From the NCBI GenBank assembly GCA_022701365.1, contig JAKUHH010000093.1, positions 1-33,773 of the forward strand: a stretch of 33,773 nucleotides of DNA, given 5' to 3'. Source of the DNA: Mycocentrospora acerina (Eukaryota; Ascomycota; Dothideomycetes; Pleosporales). Within the stretch, counting starts at the first letter, position 1. The number at the start of each line of letters is the position of its first letter. Shown here in pieces: positions 1 to 9,645 of the stretch. A model generated the notes under the pieces. That model saw only the letters and a program-made list of their open reading frames with translations, was not told where the DNA came from and did no database searches. Made by a program: the position numbers and the translations under genes.

Positions 1-501
1 AATTTTTTTTTTAAATATTTATACTATAGAATACTTTATTTATTTATTTACTAAACATTATTTAAAATTTTTAATAATTTCTTTCTAAAGTTAAATAATA
101 TTTAAAATGTTAAAAAAGAAACTTAATTAACTTTTATAAGAAATTAGAATTAAAAGTATTTTTAATTTAAAATATAAATTTATTATAAAGAAGAAATGTT
201 TATTTTATACTAGATATATAAAAAAAAACTTTTTTTCTATTTTAAAATTAAGTAATTTAAAATAAAAATTTACATATTAAATATAACTAATCTAAATTAA
301 GTCTTATCTCTTAACAAAGTAAGGTTGTATAGATAATAGATTAACTTATTAATATACTTTAGGCTTTTAGTTTAATTTATATAATTAAAACCTTTTTTTG
401 TTTAATGCAATAAAAAGAAAATTATAATTGCATATATTACTATAAAAACAAATAATTTTAATTCCTTTAAATATCTTTATTAGAATGTTTGTTTTTCTAG
501 T
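1..501. other. RIP-degraded AT-rich DNA
   Basis: Very AT-rich sequence with no open frame of note and almost no CpG or CpA. No repeat family could be recognised here. It looks like old transposon sequence worn by RIP. Confidence 0.6.
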
Positions 502-837
502 TGTTACAAAACTAAGCCCTGCTCACAAGGCTTGCTTATAAGCCTTAATAACAGGTCTTGCTTACAAGCCCTGCTTACAAGCTATACAATTAAGTTACAC
601 TTATGAAGCCTATTACAAAGAGCATAGTACTAAGGTATCAGAAGAGTAAGCATTAATCAACTTCTCTACACACAACTCTCCTACAACACTTACTTTTTTA
701 ATTAATTACGCTTACTAACAATACCTCCTAAGCTCTGTTCCTGTGTATAATAAGAGATCTACATTTAGATAGATAGGACAGTAGTCTAAACAATTAATCA
801 CCTAAATACTATTATTCTAGCTCTATTTTCTATAACA
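502..837 (+). repeat. Solo Copia LTR (copy a)
   Basis: This is the same LTR family as the full elements further right: it starts TGTTACAAAACTAAGCCC (intact copies TGTCACAAAACAGAGCCC) and ends with CTCTATTTTCTATAACA. It is about 336 bp in sense orientation. The flanks (CTAGT on the left, GAGCC on the right) do not match, and neither a primer-binding site nor element internal sequence follows, so it is a solo or rearranged LTR. Confidence 0.8.
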
Positions 838-1866
838 GAGCCCTACCAAAATTTCATATTTTGCAGTAGCTATTACAATACTTTTTACAAAATATTAAAA
901 ATAAATAGTTTAAGTATAAGTTTTTAATGTAAAATAATATTTTAGTTTTTTTTTAAAGTAAAGTATAGAGATTAAGAGTATTATTTTAATTCTTATTAAT
1001 AGATTATGTTTAGCTCTTAAGTTTTAAAAACAAATTTCTAATCTTAAGCATAGCGTTAAATAAATAATAAAAAAGATTAAAGGTTAATATTATTTTAGGA
1101 TTATATAATTAAAATTAAACTTTACTATTTTTAGAAAATACTGTATTAAATAAATAACTAGTTTTAAAAAACTTTTATCTATCTCTGTTTTATTATAGAG
1201 TTTACTAAAAGGTTACTTAGATAGTTAATATTTAAGATATATTAATAAAAGTTAAGAAGTTTTCTCTAATAAAGTAAATTTAAAACTAATTTATTTTTTA
1301 ATAATAGGTACTTAATAGTCTACTAAATACTTATAAACTTAAGAAGTACATTTTACTAAAGAAAACTTTATTATTATATTATTTTTAGCTCTTCTTATAT
1401 TATAAGTAAACTAGTTGTATCTGATTTAGTTCTTAATTTTTAAATAATTAAGTACAATCTTTTTGCTATGCATGTAAATAAAGTATGTAAAAAACTATTA
1501 TTAAATAGACATAGTTAATCTATGTAGAGAAAGAATTAAAAAGAAATCTAGAAGTAACATAAATATTTTTCTTATTATTTTTTAAAAGAACTTAAATATA
1601 TCTCTAGATATACTAAAGTTTCCTAAGGTAAGATTAGTTAAAGAACCTAGAGTAAAAGATATAAGTTAAAAAATAAAGTAAAAGCTATTAGTGACTTAAG
1701 TTAGAAATTTTAATCTTATTTAAAAAAGGGTTTTAGTTTAAATAAATAACTTCTAAATTTAGATTTAATAAATTTATTTTAGTTAAATGTTGCATAAAAA
1801 CTTCTAAAGAATTACACAATTAAATACCTTAACAAATATGTGCAGGACTTCTAAGAACCTATTTTT
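838..1866. other. RIP-degraded AT-rich DNA
   Basis: About 1 kb of AT-rich sequence between the solo LTR and the first gene island. It is probably a degraded retroelement, but no domain could be read with confidence. Base composition changes sharply at about 1850, where the dienelactone hydrolase gene begins. Confidence 0.5.
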
Positions 1867-1872
1867 GTCAAT

Positions 1873-2880
1873 TTATTTAAGCCAAGTGTTAAACCATGTA
1901 ACACTTTGATTAAAAGCCTGCTCTATTCCGAATTTCTCCATTTTGTTCTCCATATCACCACGAATAGCGAAGCCATGTGAAACGCCGGAATACAGATATA
2001 TCTGCCATGGCTGTCCGGTCTGTGGAAGGAGCTCTTCAGTACGACGTCGCTTTTCATCTGAGAATATGTGATCCGTCTCTAATAAAGTTCTGGAGTAAGT
2101 ATATATTTGATTAAAGATTGATATGACGCAGCTGAAGTGGAAGGGGGCTCGCATGGTGATAGTGTTGAGGATAAGCAAGATACGTACGTGCTGCTGAAAT
2201 GGCAAATGGCCCTTCGATTTTTAGTAATTCATCTTCTTCAACCAAGCTAGGATGCGCCGAATAGCCAACTTCAATATCTCCCTTCTTAAGGAATCTTACC
2301 ACATACTTTGCTCCTAAACAATAGCCCACTCCACCAATGCTTTTGCAAGAATATGTCTCATGCATCATCTTCATCGCAGCCTTTACAGGGGGATCTGTCA
2401 CCTCTGGGCCATGTCTAGAAACCCAGCCTGGTAAATCGAAATCTTCAGGCAGTGGCTCTGGAACGGGATCGCCGGCCTAAAGGCGGAGAACAAAGTTAGT
2501 TACGTTAGGCTGATATACTTTTGGCAAACTATCTAAGGGGTAACATTCGCTTACGTAGATATCTGGCATGACCACAAAATACCCATTTGCTGCATATTTA
2601 TCTGCCAATAGTTGTGCATTGAGACTCCGAATGCCAACGACATCGGTGAGGAGCAAAATTGCTCTTTCCTTCGACCTACCGGGGGGGTAGGCAAAGTATG
2701 TATCGACTTTGTAGAGAGCACTTTAGTCAGACAATCTGATTTAATCACGCATCGCAAAAGCATTCCACGAATTTTGGTATAGGAGCTCTCACTATCATCA
2801 ATCCAACCCCATTCCCCTATCGCAGTACCAACATGCTTGTTACCAGTGACACAACACTCTTGTGGAGGATTGGAGGTCAT
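1873..2880 (-). CDS. Dienelactone hydrolase family protein, 4 exons, intact
   Basis: Alpha/beta-hydrolase of the dienelactone hydrolase (DLH) family, whose members open lactone rings in aromatic breakdown or detoxification. Exons on the minus strand are 2880-2793, 2706-2555, 2476-2188 and 2078-1873. They sum to 735 nt, giving 244 residues, the usual DLH length. Introns of 86, 78 and 109 bp have GT-AG ends; intron 2 (GTAAGC...TTTAG) has a CTAAC branch site. The start gives MTSNPPQECC, typical of fungal DLH proteins. The family triad is visible: Cys133 in GVGYCLGAK, Asp179 in QTDHIF and His211 in SGVSHGF. There is no signal peptide, so it is probably cytosolic. The frame is free of RIP-type stops although RIP-ruined DNA lies on both sides of the island. 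The true substrate cannot be read from the sequence. Confidence 0.93.
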
Positions 2881-3369
2881 TTTTATTAGCAGAATATTGC
2901 TGCTGTGCGTTCGTTAAGTTAGTGATAAAAAGAAGACTTGGCAGTCTCAAAAAAATTGCTTCAATCCAGCGCTATGTATGAGTGAGTATTTTCCGGTGTT
3001 AGGAGGCGGAGTTGGAAGCCATATATTAGTGTTCCACATTGCACTTCGGCTCCCAGGTACGATACAAATTCGAAACACCCCGAGGCTATTTAAATAGGCC
3101 GAAGGTTATACCGACAAGGAAAGCTGATTAATACATTCCAGCGCCGGTCATAGAATATTTTCCTGCTACAAGCAGGTACATATTACAGGCGCTGACGTTT
3201 CATTTTTCGTGCCCTATTAGAACACAGCTACGAAGCTGTCGAACAATGAAATAATGTCTGTCTAAATCCAGCGGAAAACTACAGGCTGGAGATTAGGACG
3301 TGAAACACGGACCAAATGCTCAACCTCGGTAAATGTCGGGTCTCCGATAAGACCATTTGAAGGAAAGGT
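2881..3369. promoter_or_regulatory. Probable promoter region of the dienelactone hydrolase gene
   Basis: Mixed-composition, non-coding sequence upstream of the minus-strand dienelactone hydrolase gene. It could also serve the plus-strand dehydrogenase relic, as the two point away from each other. It holds a perfect 12-bp palindrome, CTATTTAAATAG at 3086-3097, about 210 bp from the hydrolase start, and GGAGGCGGAG near 3003-3013, which resembles CGG-type sites. No transcription start can be fixed. Confidence 0.4.
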
Positions 3370-3666
3370 TTGCCTCATCAATCAAAGGCCGAGGTAGTCC
3401 CACATGCTTCAAGTTTCGCACCATTATTAGGGAGAATTGCGATCAATCGCCACCTAGGTACTTTACTCGGGTCATGGGTTGTTTCCCGAAGGCTGGGGTT
3501 TCGTATAACCATTAGACACATAGCCCCCGAGTATCCCTGTCATCTTCATAACCAAAGCAATTATGACCAACTACTCAAATTCATAGATGGGAAACATCGT
3601 TATTCACAATTTCTATTATTTGGACAGATCGCTTAGCTAGGGATTCCTGACATCCTGACCCAATAA
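3370..3666 (+). other. Unassigned open stretch, probably non-coding
   Basis: An 88-codon open frame without an ATG start (it opens at TTG) runs to 3636. Its translation, beginning PHQSKAEVVPHASS after the TTG, resembles no family I recognise and has no splice-linked continuation that I could find. It may be upstream sequence of the dehydrogenase relic or a piece of another decayed gene. Confidence 0.25.
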
Positions 3667-4065
3667 TCGCAACAACCCCAGCCAAAAGTCACAACACTTA
3701 TTAGGAAAGTCGCTGTGATTAACGGTACGTCTTACGGCATAGGTACTCCAATAGCCAGAGAACTCTCACGACGCGGTGCATATATCACGCTGAATTGTCC
3801 ATTTGCATCCCAAGCAAAGAACGCGCATGATAATTTCCAAAGTTTAGAGGGGACTGCAAAATATGTACTAGTCGAAGCAGACCTGTCTACACTATCGGGC
3901 ACACAACATTTAATCTAATGAAATGCAGGAGTCTTTAGACATGTTGAGATTGTTGTTAAAAGCTGGAACAGTGACAGATTAAAGGTTTCTTCTGCGCACA
4001 GACTCTCTACGCTACTAAATCTCATCCTATGTTTCTATCTCATGCAAATATTTTAAATAATCCTC
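3667..4065 (+). pseudogene. Short-chain dehydrogenase/reductase relic
   Basis: Fragment of a short-chain dehydrogenase/reductase (SDR), the family of NAD(P)-dependent Rossmann oxidoreductases. The frame from 3667 to 3918 carries the N-terminal cofactor motif in degenerate form (VINGTSYGIGTPIA; usual pattern TGxxxGIG) and then VEADLSTLSG. Two stops follow at 3916-3921, and directly after them the conserved NAGVF motif appears in the same frame. About 20 residues normally found before NAG are missing. A further shift at about 3980 leads to KGFFCAQTLYATKSHP, which fits the next conserved SDR block. The Tyr-Lys catalytic region is absent, and the sequence fades into AT-rich DNA after about 4065. 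The breaks are a deletion plus frameshift rather than RIP alone. Confidence 0.72.
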
Positions 4066-4548
4066 TAAATTCAGTAAATAATTGCTGAGGAAAAACAAGA
4101 TGTAGTTCTAAAACAAAAAAGGTGAAAGATTTTGTATAGCTTAAATGCATAGGTAAGAGCTTAAAGTGAATCAACGTTACAATAACAGAAAATTAAAGTA
4201 AACAAAAATTAAAAGGATTTTAAGAAAGAACTATATTAAAAAAAATAATAAATATGACTATGCTTATATAATCTTGAGTTTTAAAATTTTTTAAAAAACT
4301 AATTAAGTAAGCTATAGTTTTAACTTTTATTACCTCTTAACAACTTGTCTTAATTGCTTAATTACAACATGCTCTACTATGTTTCTTACTTTATCTTCTC
4401 TTTACAGCTTACAGCTAAAATGGTTTAAACACCTTGCATTATTATATAATGTTCTTTCTAATATCTACGTTTAGTAGATAAGGCGATAAGAGAATTTACA
4501 AAAGCAATTACAATTCTGTATTAAGAATTTACACTTAATATAAGAAGT
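4066..4548. other. RIP-degraded AT-rich DNA
   Basis: AT-rich sequence that follows the truncated dehydrogenase relic. No open frame or motif was recognised. The sharp change in base composition suggests that a transposon insertion or rearrangement removed the 3' half of the dehydrogenase gene. Confidence 0.45.
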
Positions 4549-4802
4549 TGTTACAAAACAGAGCCCTGCTCATGAGCCTCGCTTACAAGCCCTGATCACA
4601 AGCCACACAAGCAAGCCACACTTACGTGACCTATTACGAAGGGCTTAGTACCAAGTCAGAAGAAGAGTAATTATTACTCAGCTGCTCTACACAAAGTGTA
4701 CCAGGTACAATTACTTTATTAAATTAATTAGGCTTAGTAGCAACACTTACTAATCTCTTTTCTTATGTATATAAATAAGATCTACAATTAGATAGACAGG
4801 AC
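4549..4802 (+). repeat. Truncated Copia LTR (copy b)
   Basis: Sense-orientation LTR of the same Copia family, starting TGTTACAAAACAGAGCCC. It matches the other copies up to about 4802 (AGATAGACAGGAC) and then stops abruptly at TGTAACGAC, so the last 80 or so bases are missing. Confidence 0.75.
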
Positions 4803-5039
4803 TGTAACGACGAAATTTATAAGAGAGTGATCTGAATAGGGTCCGAAGTGTCCACTACTAGGCATATAGGAGTGCTGGGACTAGAGGGTAAACTAAAGAT
4901 ACTATTTTCTACAACTATAGGTCTTATATAAAAGGATATAGAAAAACTACTTAATAAAGCTACCTAGGCTGCAGCTTTATACAACTCTTCTTAGGATTGC
5001 TATCTAGAGCAAGTACAAAACAGGTAGCTATTAGATAGG
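4803..5039. repeat. LTR-like fragment starting TGTAACGAC
   Basis: A 237-bp segment of different composition lies between two oppositely oriented Copia LTRs. It begins TGTAACGACGAAATT and holds a TATA-like stretch (TATATAAAAGGATATAG). The same nine bases, TGTAACGAC, also start the LTR-like sequence at 33289, but the rest does not match. It may be the start of a Gypsy-type LTR inserted into copy b. The right end is undefined. Confidence 0.35.
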
Positions 5040-5380
5040 TGTTGTAGAAATAGGAGCTAGAATAATAGTATTTAGGTGATCTATTGTATAGACTAATGTC
5101 TTGTCTATTTAAGTATTTTATCTCTGTTTTAAACAATACAAAAGGGAGCTTAGTAGTTATTTTTACTAAGCTATCTTAATTTGATAAAGTAAGTGTAGAA
5201 TAAATGTTATGTGTAGAGCAGCTAAGTAATAATTACCCTTTTGCTAACTTAGTACTAAGTTCTTTGTAATAGGCTACGTAAGCGTAGCTTGCTTATGTAG
5301 CTTATGAGCAGGGCTTGTAAGCAAGAGTCATAAGCAAGGCTCGTGAGCAAGACTCGTGAGCAGGGCTCTGTTTTGTGACA
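5040..5380 (-). repeat. Copia LTR (copy c), antisense
   Basis: Complete 341-bp LTR read on the minus strand. On the plus strand it starts TGTTGTAGAAATAGGAGC and ends GCTCTGTTTTGTGACA. The flanks ATAGG and TAACC do not match, and the sequence at 5381 differs from the element interior seen beside the LTRs at 14976 and 17878, so it is solo or rearranged. Confidence 0.85.
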
Positions 5381-7360
5381 TAACCTAACTAGCACTCTAC
5401 ATAGCTAAAGGCTTGTTAACTATATTACAAACATCAACGCACGTACGCGTAATACTAAATTAAGTAAAGTTAAGTATAAAGCTAACTATGATTTACTATT
5501 CTTGCTAAGTAAGGTTCTCTAACTTAGGCTTAAAATTGCGTTAGGTAGGTCTGCTGGCATGTTAGTAGTAGAGTATTAACAGAGAGACTTTAAATGTCCT
5601 AAGAGCACAGTGCTTAGGATAGATTAAATCTATACTAAGAGCTAATCTAGCAATATATTTATTAGCCATACAAAAAAACTTAATAGGAAAGAATTAGTAT
5701 AGTTCTTATTTATTTAAGTATAGAGATAGGCAAATTTAAGAGGGCGGCTCATTTGCTTGTAAAGCTTACACGCTTGTAAATTACATTAGCTAAAGCCTAA
5801 TTACTTTTATTCTTACTAGTCTTTATAATCAATTAACTAATTAGCTTCTTCTTTTTTAAGTTTATCTTTTCTAGCTCTAGATATTAAGACTTATTTTTAT
5901 TTTAAGTTTTTTAGTATTACTTTCTTTTTAGGACTCTTTTCTATAACTCTGTAAATACTATTAAATTAACTCTAATATATCGTAGCATAACACATTATTA
6001 GTCTATATTTCTTCTTATGCTACTTAATTTTTTTAAAGCAAATAAAATAGGATTTTATGTCTAATACTGCTCTCCATAATTATTTTCAGTTATTAATTAA
6101 GCTTCAAGGTTTGAGATTTTACTTAGCATAGAAGCATCTTAGAGAGAGTCTATAACAGCAGCTTTTGTAAAGGCATAGACTTGTATATTAATTTTTAATA
6201 GAGTATTGTCTAACTAGAAAGAGAAAAGACATGTTGTTTAAAAGGCTAAGAAGAGACTTGCTTTTGTAAGTGATTATAATAAACGTGCTTATATAGAAGG
6301 CAAAAACCTATCTTGTATAATATAGTTAGTATTGTGCTTAAATACGCTCTTAAAACTTTAGCTATTTAGATGATTAACAAGAAAGAAGCAGGCAATATAA
6401 AGTAGCTGTAGCAGGTAACATTTGTAAAGTAGAACATAAATTAAAAATATATAAATCTCTATATCAACTTTATTTAAGTAAGTTTCTAGAATCTATGATA
6501 AGAATTAAAGATCTAATGGTCAAATTAATTTAGGGATGCAAGTCTTCACATAACTATTGATGTGATTAAATTTAAACTAATATCTTTCTATTTATTTAGG
6601 TACTATCACCATCTTTAATTATGGAGCTATACGAAACCGTTGATTTCTTACATTAGGTAGATAGATAATACTTACTATCTTAGATAAGATATAGTAGTAT
6701 TAACTTTCTAGCAGCATTAGTTCTTAAAATTAGCATTGCCTAGTTTTGATTGGTTATCTCAATAGCAATAACTTAGGCTCTCCTTTACAAACTTTTTAAA
6801 TATTTTAAGTTCTTATCTTATTTTTCATAAAGTGACTCTTAAATAAGATGAATTTACTACTACTTTAAATCTTAAACTTTAGTAATTCTGCTAAAGAAGA
6901 TTAACATATAGATTTTTAAGAGAACAGTTTCAAGGTCAATTTTTCATTAAAATTTCTTTTAGGACTAAATCTAATCTTAATGAGTTAAGTAACTAGTTAA
7001 TATTAAGCCAACCATTATCGCGTACTTCAAGCAGGTTATTAGCTACATTCTAGATAGATGTGTAACAAGAAGCAAATATGCAATTTTTAAAATTAAGAAA
7101 ATGATAGATAATACTTCTTTTTTTAGTATTATAAGCTTCTTAAAGTTGGGCTAGCAATTGCATTAGGCAGGTAACTTTGCGTGTTACTGGCAAAGCGTTG
7201 CTTTCATTGCATTATATACTAATGCAGCAGAATAATTGCAATTTTACTACAGTAACTTATAATATATTACTATCGTAATTCAATAACAAAAAAAAGATTT
7301 ATAACATGAAAGTGAATTTAAAAAATTTATACTTAAAGAGAATTATATTAGTCTTTATGT
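5381..7360. other. RIP-degraded AT-rich DNA, family unknown
   Basis: Two kilobases of degraded sequence without a readable protein. A weakly conserved direct repeat of about 45 bp occurs near 5521 and again near 7142 (shared blocks AATTGC, TTAGG, AGGT, GTTA). These could be worn LTRs of a small element. The right part probably belongs to the transposon whose end lies at 7361-7435. Confidence 0.4.
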
Positions 7361-7435
7361 GACGCGTTGAAGTTTAGGGTAGGTTTAGTGTTTCATGGCG
7401 TTGAGTGAATCCTGGCGTTAAGTGCACATACACGC
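7361..7435. repeat. Worn terminal inverted repeat of a Fot1-like transposon
   Basis: Read on the minus strand from 7435, it begins GCGTGTATGTGCAC and carries two spaced copies of CACTYAACGCC. This is the same architecture as the 47-bp ends of the Fot1-like element at 19154-21251 (CCGTGTCCGTGCAC and two copies of CACTCAATGCGC). The outer end abuts TA at 7436-7437, the expected target dinucleotide. The element body would lie to the left; its other end was not found. Confidence 0.6.
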
Positions 7436-7969
7436 TAAGTCATTCTCATAGATGCCTGAGTTCTGGCGAAAACACACAGTTCTTTGAAGCAAGTCTCACA
7501 CTAGTAGAGAGCTATTGAACTTGCATGGTGGAAAATGAACTATCATCCGCTGCAATATAGTTGGGTTGTGCTTTACTAACCGAGGTTATGAGCCCGTTTG
7601 TGAGTTCTTAACGGCGGATGCACCTATCAGGCCCTAACAACCTCCGGGCGGAGTATTTGGAGGCAAACTGGCCGCCTCAATTACCGCGCATGTAATCCTG
7701 CCGCTATCCGATAGCATGGGTTGGAACCCATGCAGTGTCCGTCACCATCATTGCTATATTTAATGTTTCTGTCGGATTTCCCAGTGCAATGTCGAATGAC
7801 TGAATCGTGATATTATCGTTCGATTTTTTACGTCACATTTACCGGGAAGTCAGAGCACGTGACTTGGTCCATCATCATTTTCAGTCAAGGTTGACTTTAG
7901 CTTTGCAATACAAGGCACCCAAAATTGTATCTTTCTTGACACAGAATAAAATTTCTCCAAGCCGTGACG
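7436..7969 (+). promoter_or_regulatory. Upstream region of the ABM-domain gene
   Basis: About 530 bp of mixed-composition sequence without a convincing gene. It holds the perfect inverted repeat CTCCG-GG-CGGAG at 7642-7653, about 320 bp upstream of the start codon. The CCG/CGG halves are of the kind bound by dimeric Zn2Cys6 fungal regulators. A second isolated CGG half-site occurs near 7612. Function is inferred only from the pattern. Confidence 0.4.
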
Positions 7970-8746
7970 ATGCCTGCAAAAGCTGTTGTTGCTCGTTTTC
8001 TTGCAAAAGACAGAGATGCCCACACCGAAGTGCGTTTGGACATTCGTCGATGCTTCGGGCAAACTAAGACTAACGAGCAATAGCTTCTCAGGATTTTGAA
8101 AATCGCAGCAGATAACGCTGTAACTAACGAACCTGGATCAAAAAGATATGCCATACACGTTGAAGATCAAAGCCCCATTTCCAAAGATACTCCCAACGAC
8201 TTGGCCGTATGGGTGTTGGAAGAGTATACACTATCCTTACCGTAAAGAGGCTCTGTTTGTTTCAAAACTGACAACGTCAGATACGTCGATGATGCTGCGT
8301 TCCAGAATCATAGGCAGCAACCTCCTTTGCAAGATTTGCGCAATTATTTGGGCGAAGGTGTAGCATCACCGCCTCAAGTTTGGATGCTCGACGTCAAGGA
8401 AGATTCCAACTTCACAAAACCGGGGGTGATTAAGGTATCCAACCCGATAGTGGTTTTCTCAGAGATCATCTACAAGTCGGGCACTCTTGAATCGACGTTA
8501 CCATACTGGAAGAAGGTGGCAGATGTCAGCAAAGAGGAGTCTGGTACCTTCATATGGGGAATCGCTATAAACCCCCAAGCTATGGACGCCCTTAGCATCA
8601 TTCATGCTTATGAGAGTACAGAGTACCTCTTTAAGGTTCACGTTGCAAGTAAAGAAATGCAAGAAACACAAGCTTTCGCAGCGGACCTTAAAACTTCAGT
8701 TACCCTACACTGGCTCAAGCAGGTTTACGGGTACTTGTGGAAGTAG
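7970..8746 (+). CDS. Antibiotic biosynthesis monooxygenase (ABM) domain protein, 3 exons
   Basis: Predicted 221-residue protein with two ABM-type (dimeric alpha-beta barrel) domains, a fold used by small cofactor-independent monooxygenases and related proteins. Exons are 7970-8029, 8084-8223 and 8281-8746. Intron 1 (54 bp, GTGCGT...CAATAG) has a GACTAAC branch site and removes the only stop in the first part. Intron 2 (57 bp) runs from GTATAC to GTCAG with CTGAC near its end. Domain 1 (about residues 3-95) starts KAVVARFLAKDRDAHTELLR and has VWVLEEYVDDAAFQNH across intron 2. Domain 2 (about 110-210) carries VVFSEIIYKSG and GTFIWGIAINP. An alternative donor at 8242 would add six residues and leave a 39-bp intron; it is less likely because it splits the EEYxDxxAF motif. 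The exact reaction is unknown. Confidence 0.85.
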
Positions 8747-9645
8747 CTAATACAATTATTCTTCAGTATGGAGGTGTACTGAATAATCAAGTAATTTTCT
8801 CTTCGGTGAAGGTTGTTGGGGTAAGGAATAGGTTCTGATAAACATGAAAATAAAACTTCTAGAGACTTGTCAAATTTCAACAGCTCCATTGAATGTTTCC
8901 AGCCAAAAATTTCGAAATTCTAGATTAGTGAAAAGTAATATCAAGTGCTGAAAAATCAAGCTGTGAGATACTAACTATGTGCGGTGCCTTTGTTGGAAGT
9001 TTGGTACTATCTGCTTCTAAGACGACTTATCGCGAACCTTGAAAGCCACAAAAACGATGAAGCTTACAGCAATCACTGAATCAAGATGCAGTCTGCTCCG
9101 CCTTTGATTGATCTGGATGGAGTTTCAAACCATGCAACTGGAAGGATGGGATCCGAGGAAGACTGGTGTAACTAAGTCAAGAATGATAAGCTAATCAATC
9201 TTGCCTGCTTTATATCAAACTAAATGAAAAAGCTTCAGTGTCGCTTAAAGTTTAGGTTGATATTCACTCTTGAACGTAAAATTTTGTGGCCACTTCCGGC
9301 ATCTTGTTGGTGATTTTTTTAATAAATCGAATAGTGAACTCGATAGCTGGTATCAAAGAGCCATGCTCGTACGACTCGTACGGGCGAAGCATCACAAGAG
9401 TCAGCCGAGCTTTTGCGGCTTGAATACCGGGAAACAATCCTGCTGGAATGCATCCGAGGTAGAATATTGTAAGAGTGTTCGATCCTCGGTTGCTGCCCAA
9501 GGAAGCAGCCTATTACCCGCATGGTCAAGCAAAACTCAACTGTCTAGCCGTCAACAATGCAATTGAATTAAAAGCTGCAATCAGCTTGTCACCAATCAGC
9601 TTGTTACCAAAGGACGTGGAACCAATTGTATCATATGACTGAGCA
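8747..9645. other. Unassigned region between the ABM and esterase genes
   Basis: About 900 bp of moderate GC content. The longest frames are 78 codons on the minus strand (9264-9500, ending IKKITNKMPEVATKFYVQE) and an overlapping plus-strand frame. Neither matches a family I recognise and neither has clear splice partners. The minus-strand frame could be the 3' end of a gene whose 5' part was lost when the esterase gene came to lie beside it. The last 80 bases should include the esterase promoter. Confidence 0.35.

Noticed and set aside
7807..8154. Three overlapping open frames on both strands around the start of the ABM gene.
   Set aside because: They overlap exon 1 and intron 1 of the ABM gene in other frames and have no recognisable features.
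8242..8280. A 39-bp intron (GTAAAG...GTCAG) in the ABM gene.
   Set aside because: The donor at 8224 gives a 57-bp intron of normal length and an uninterrupted EEYVDDAAF motif. The shorter intron remains a possible alternative splice.
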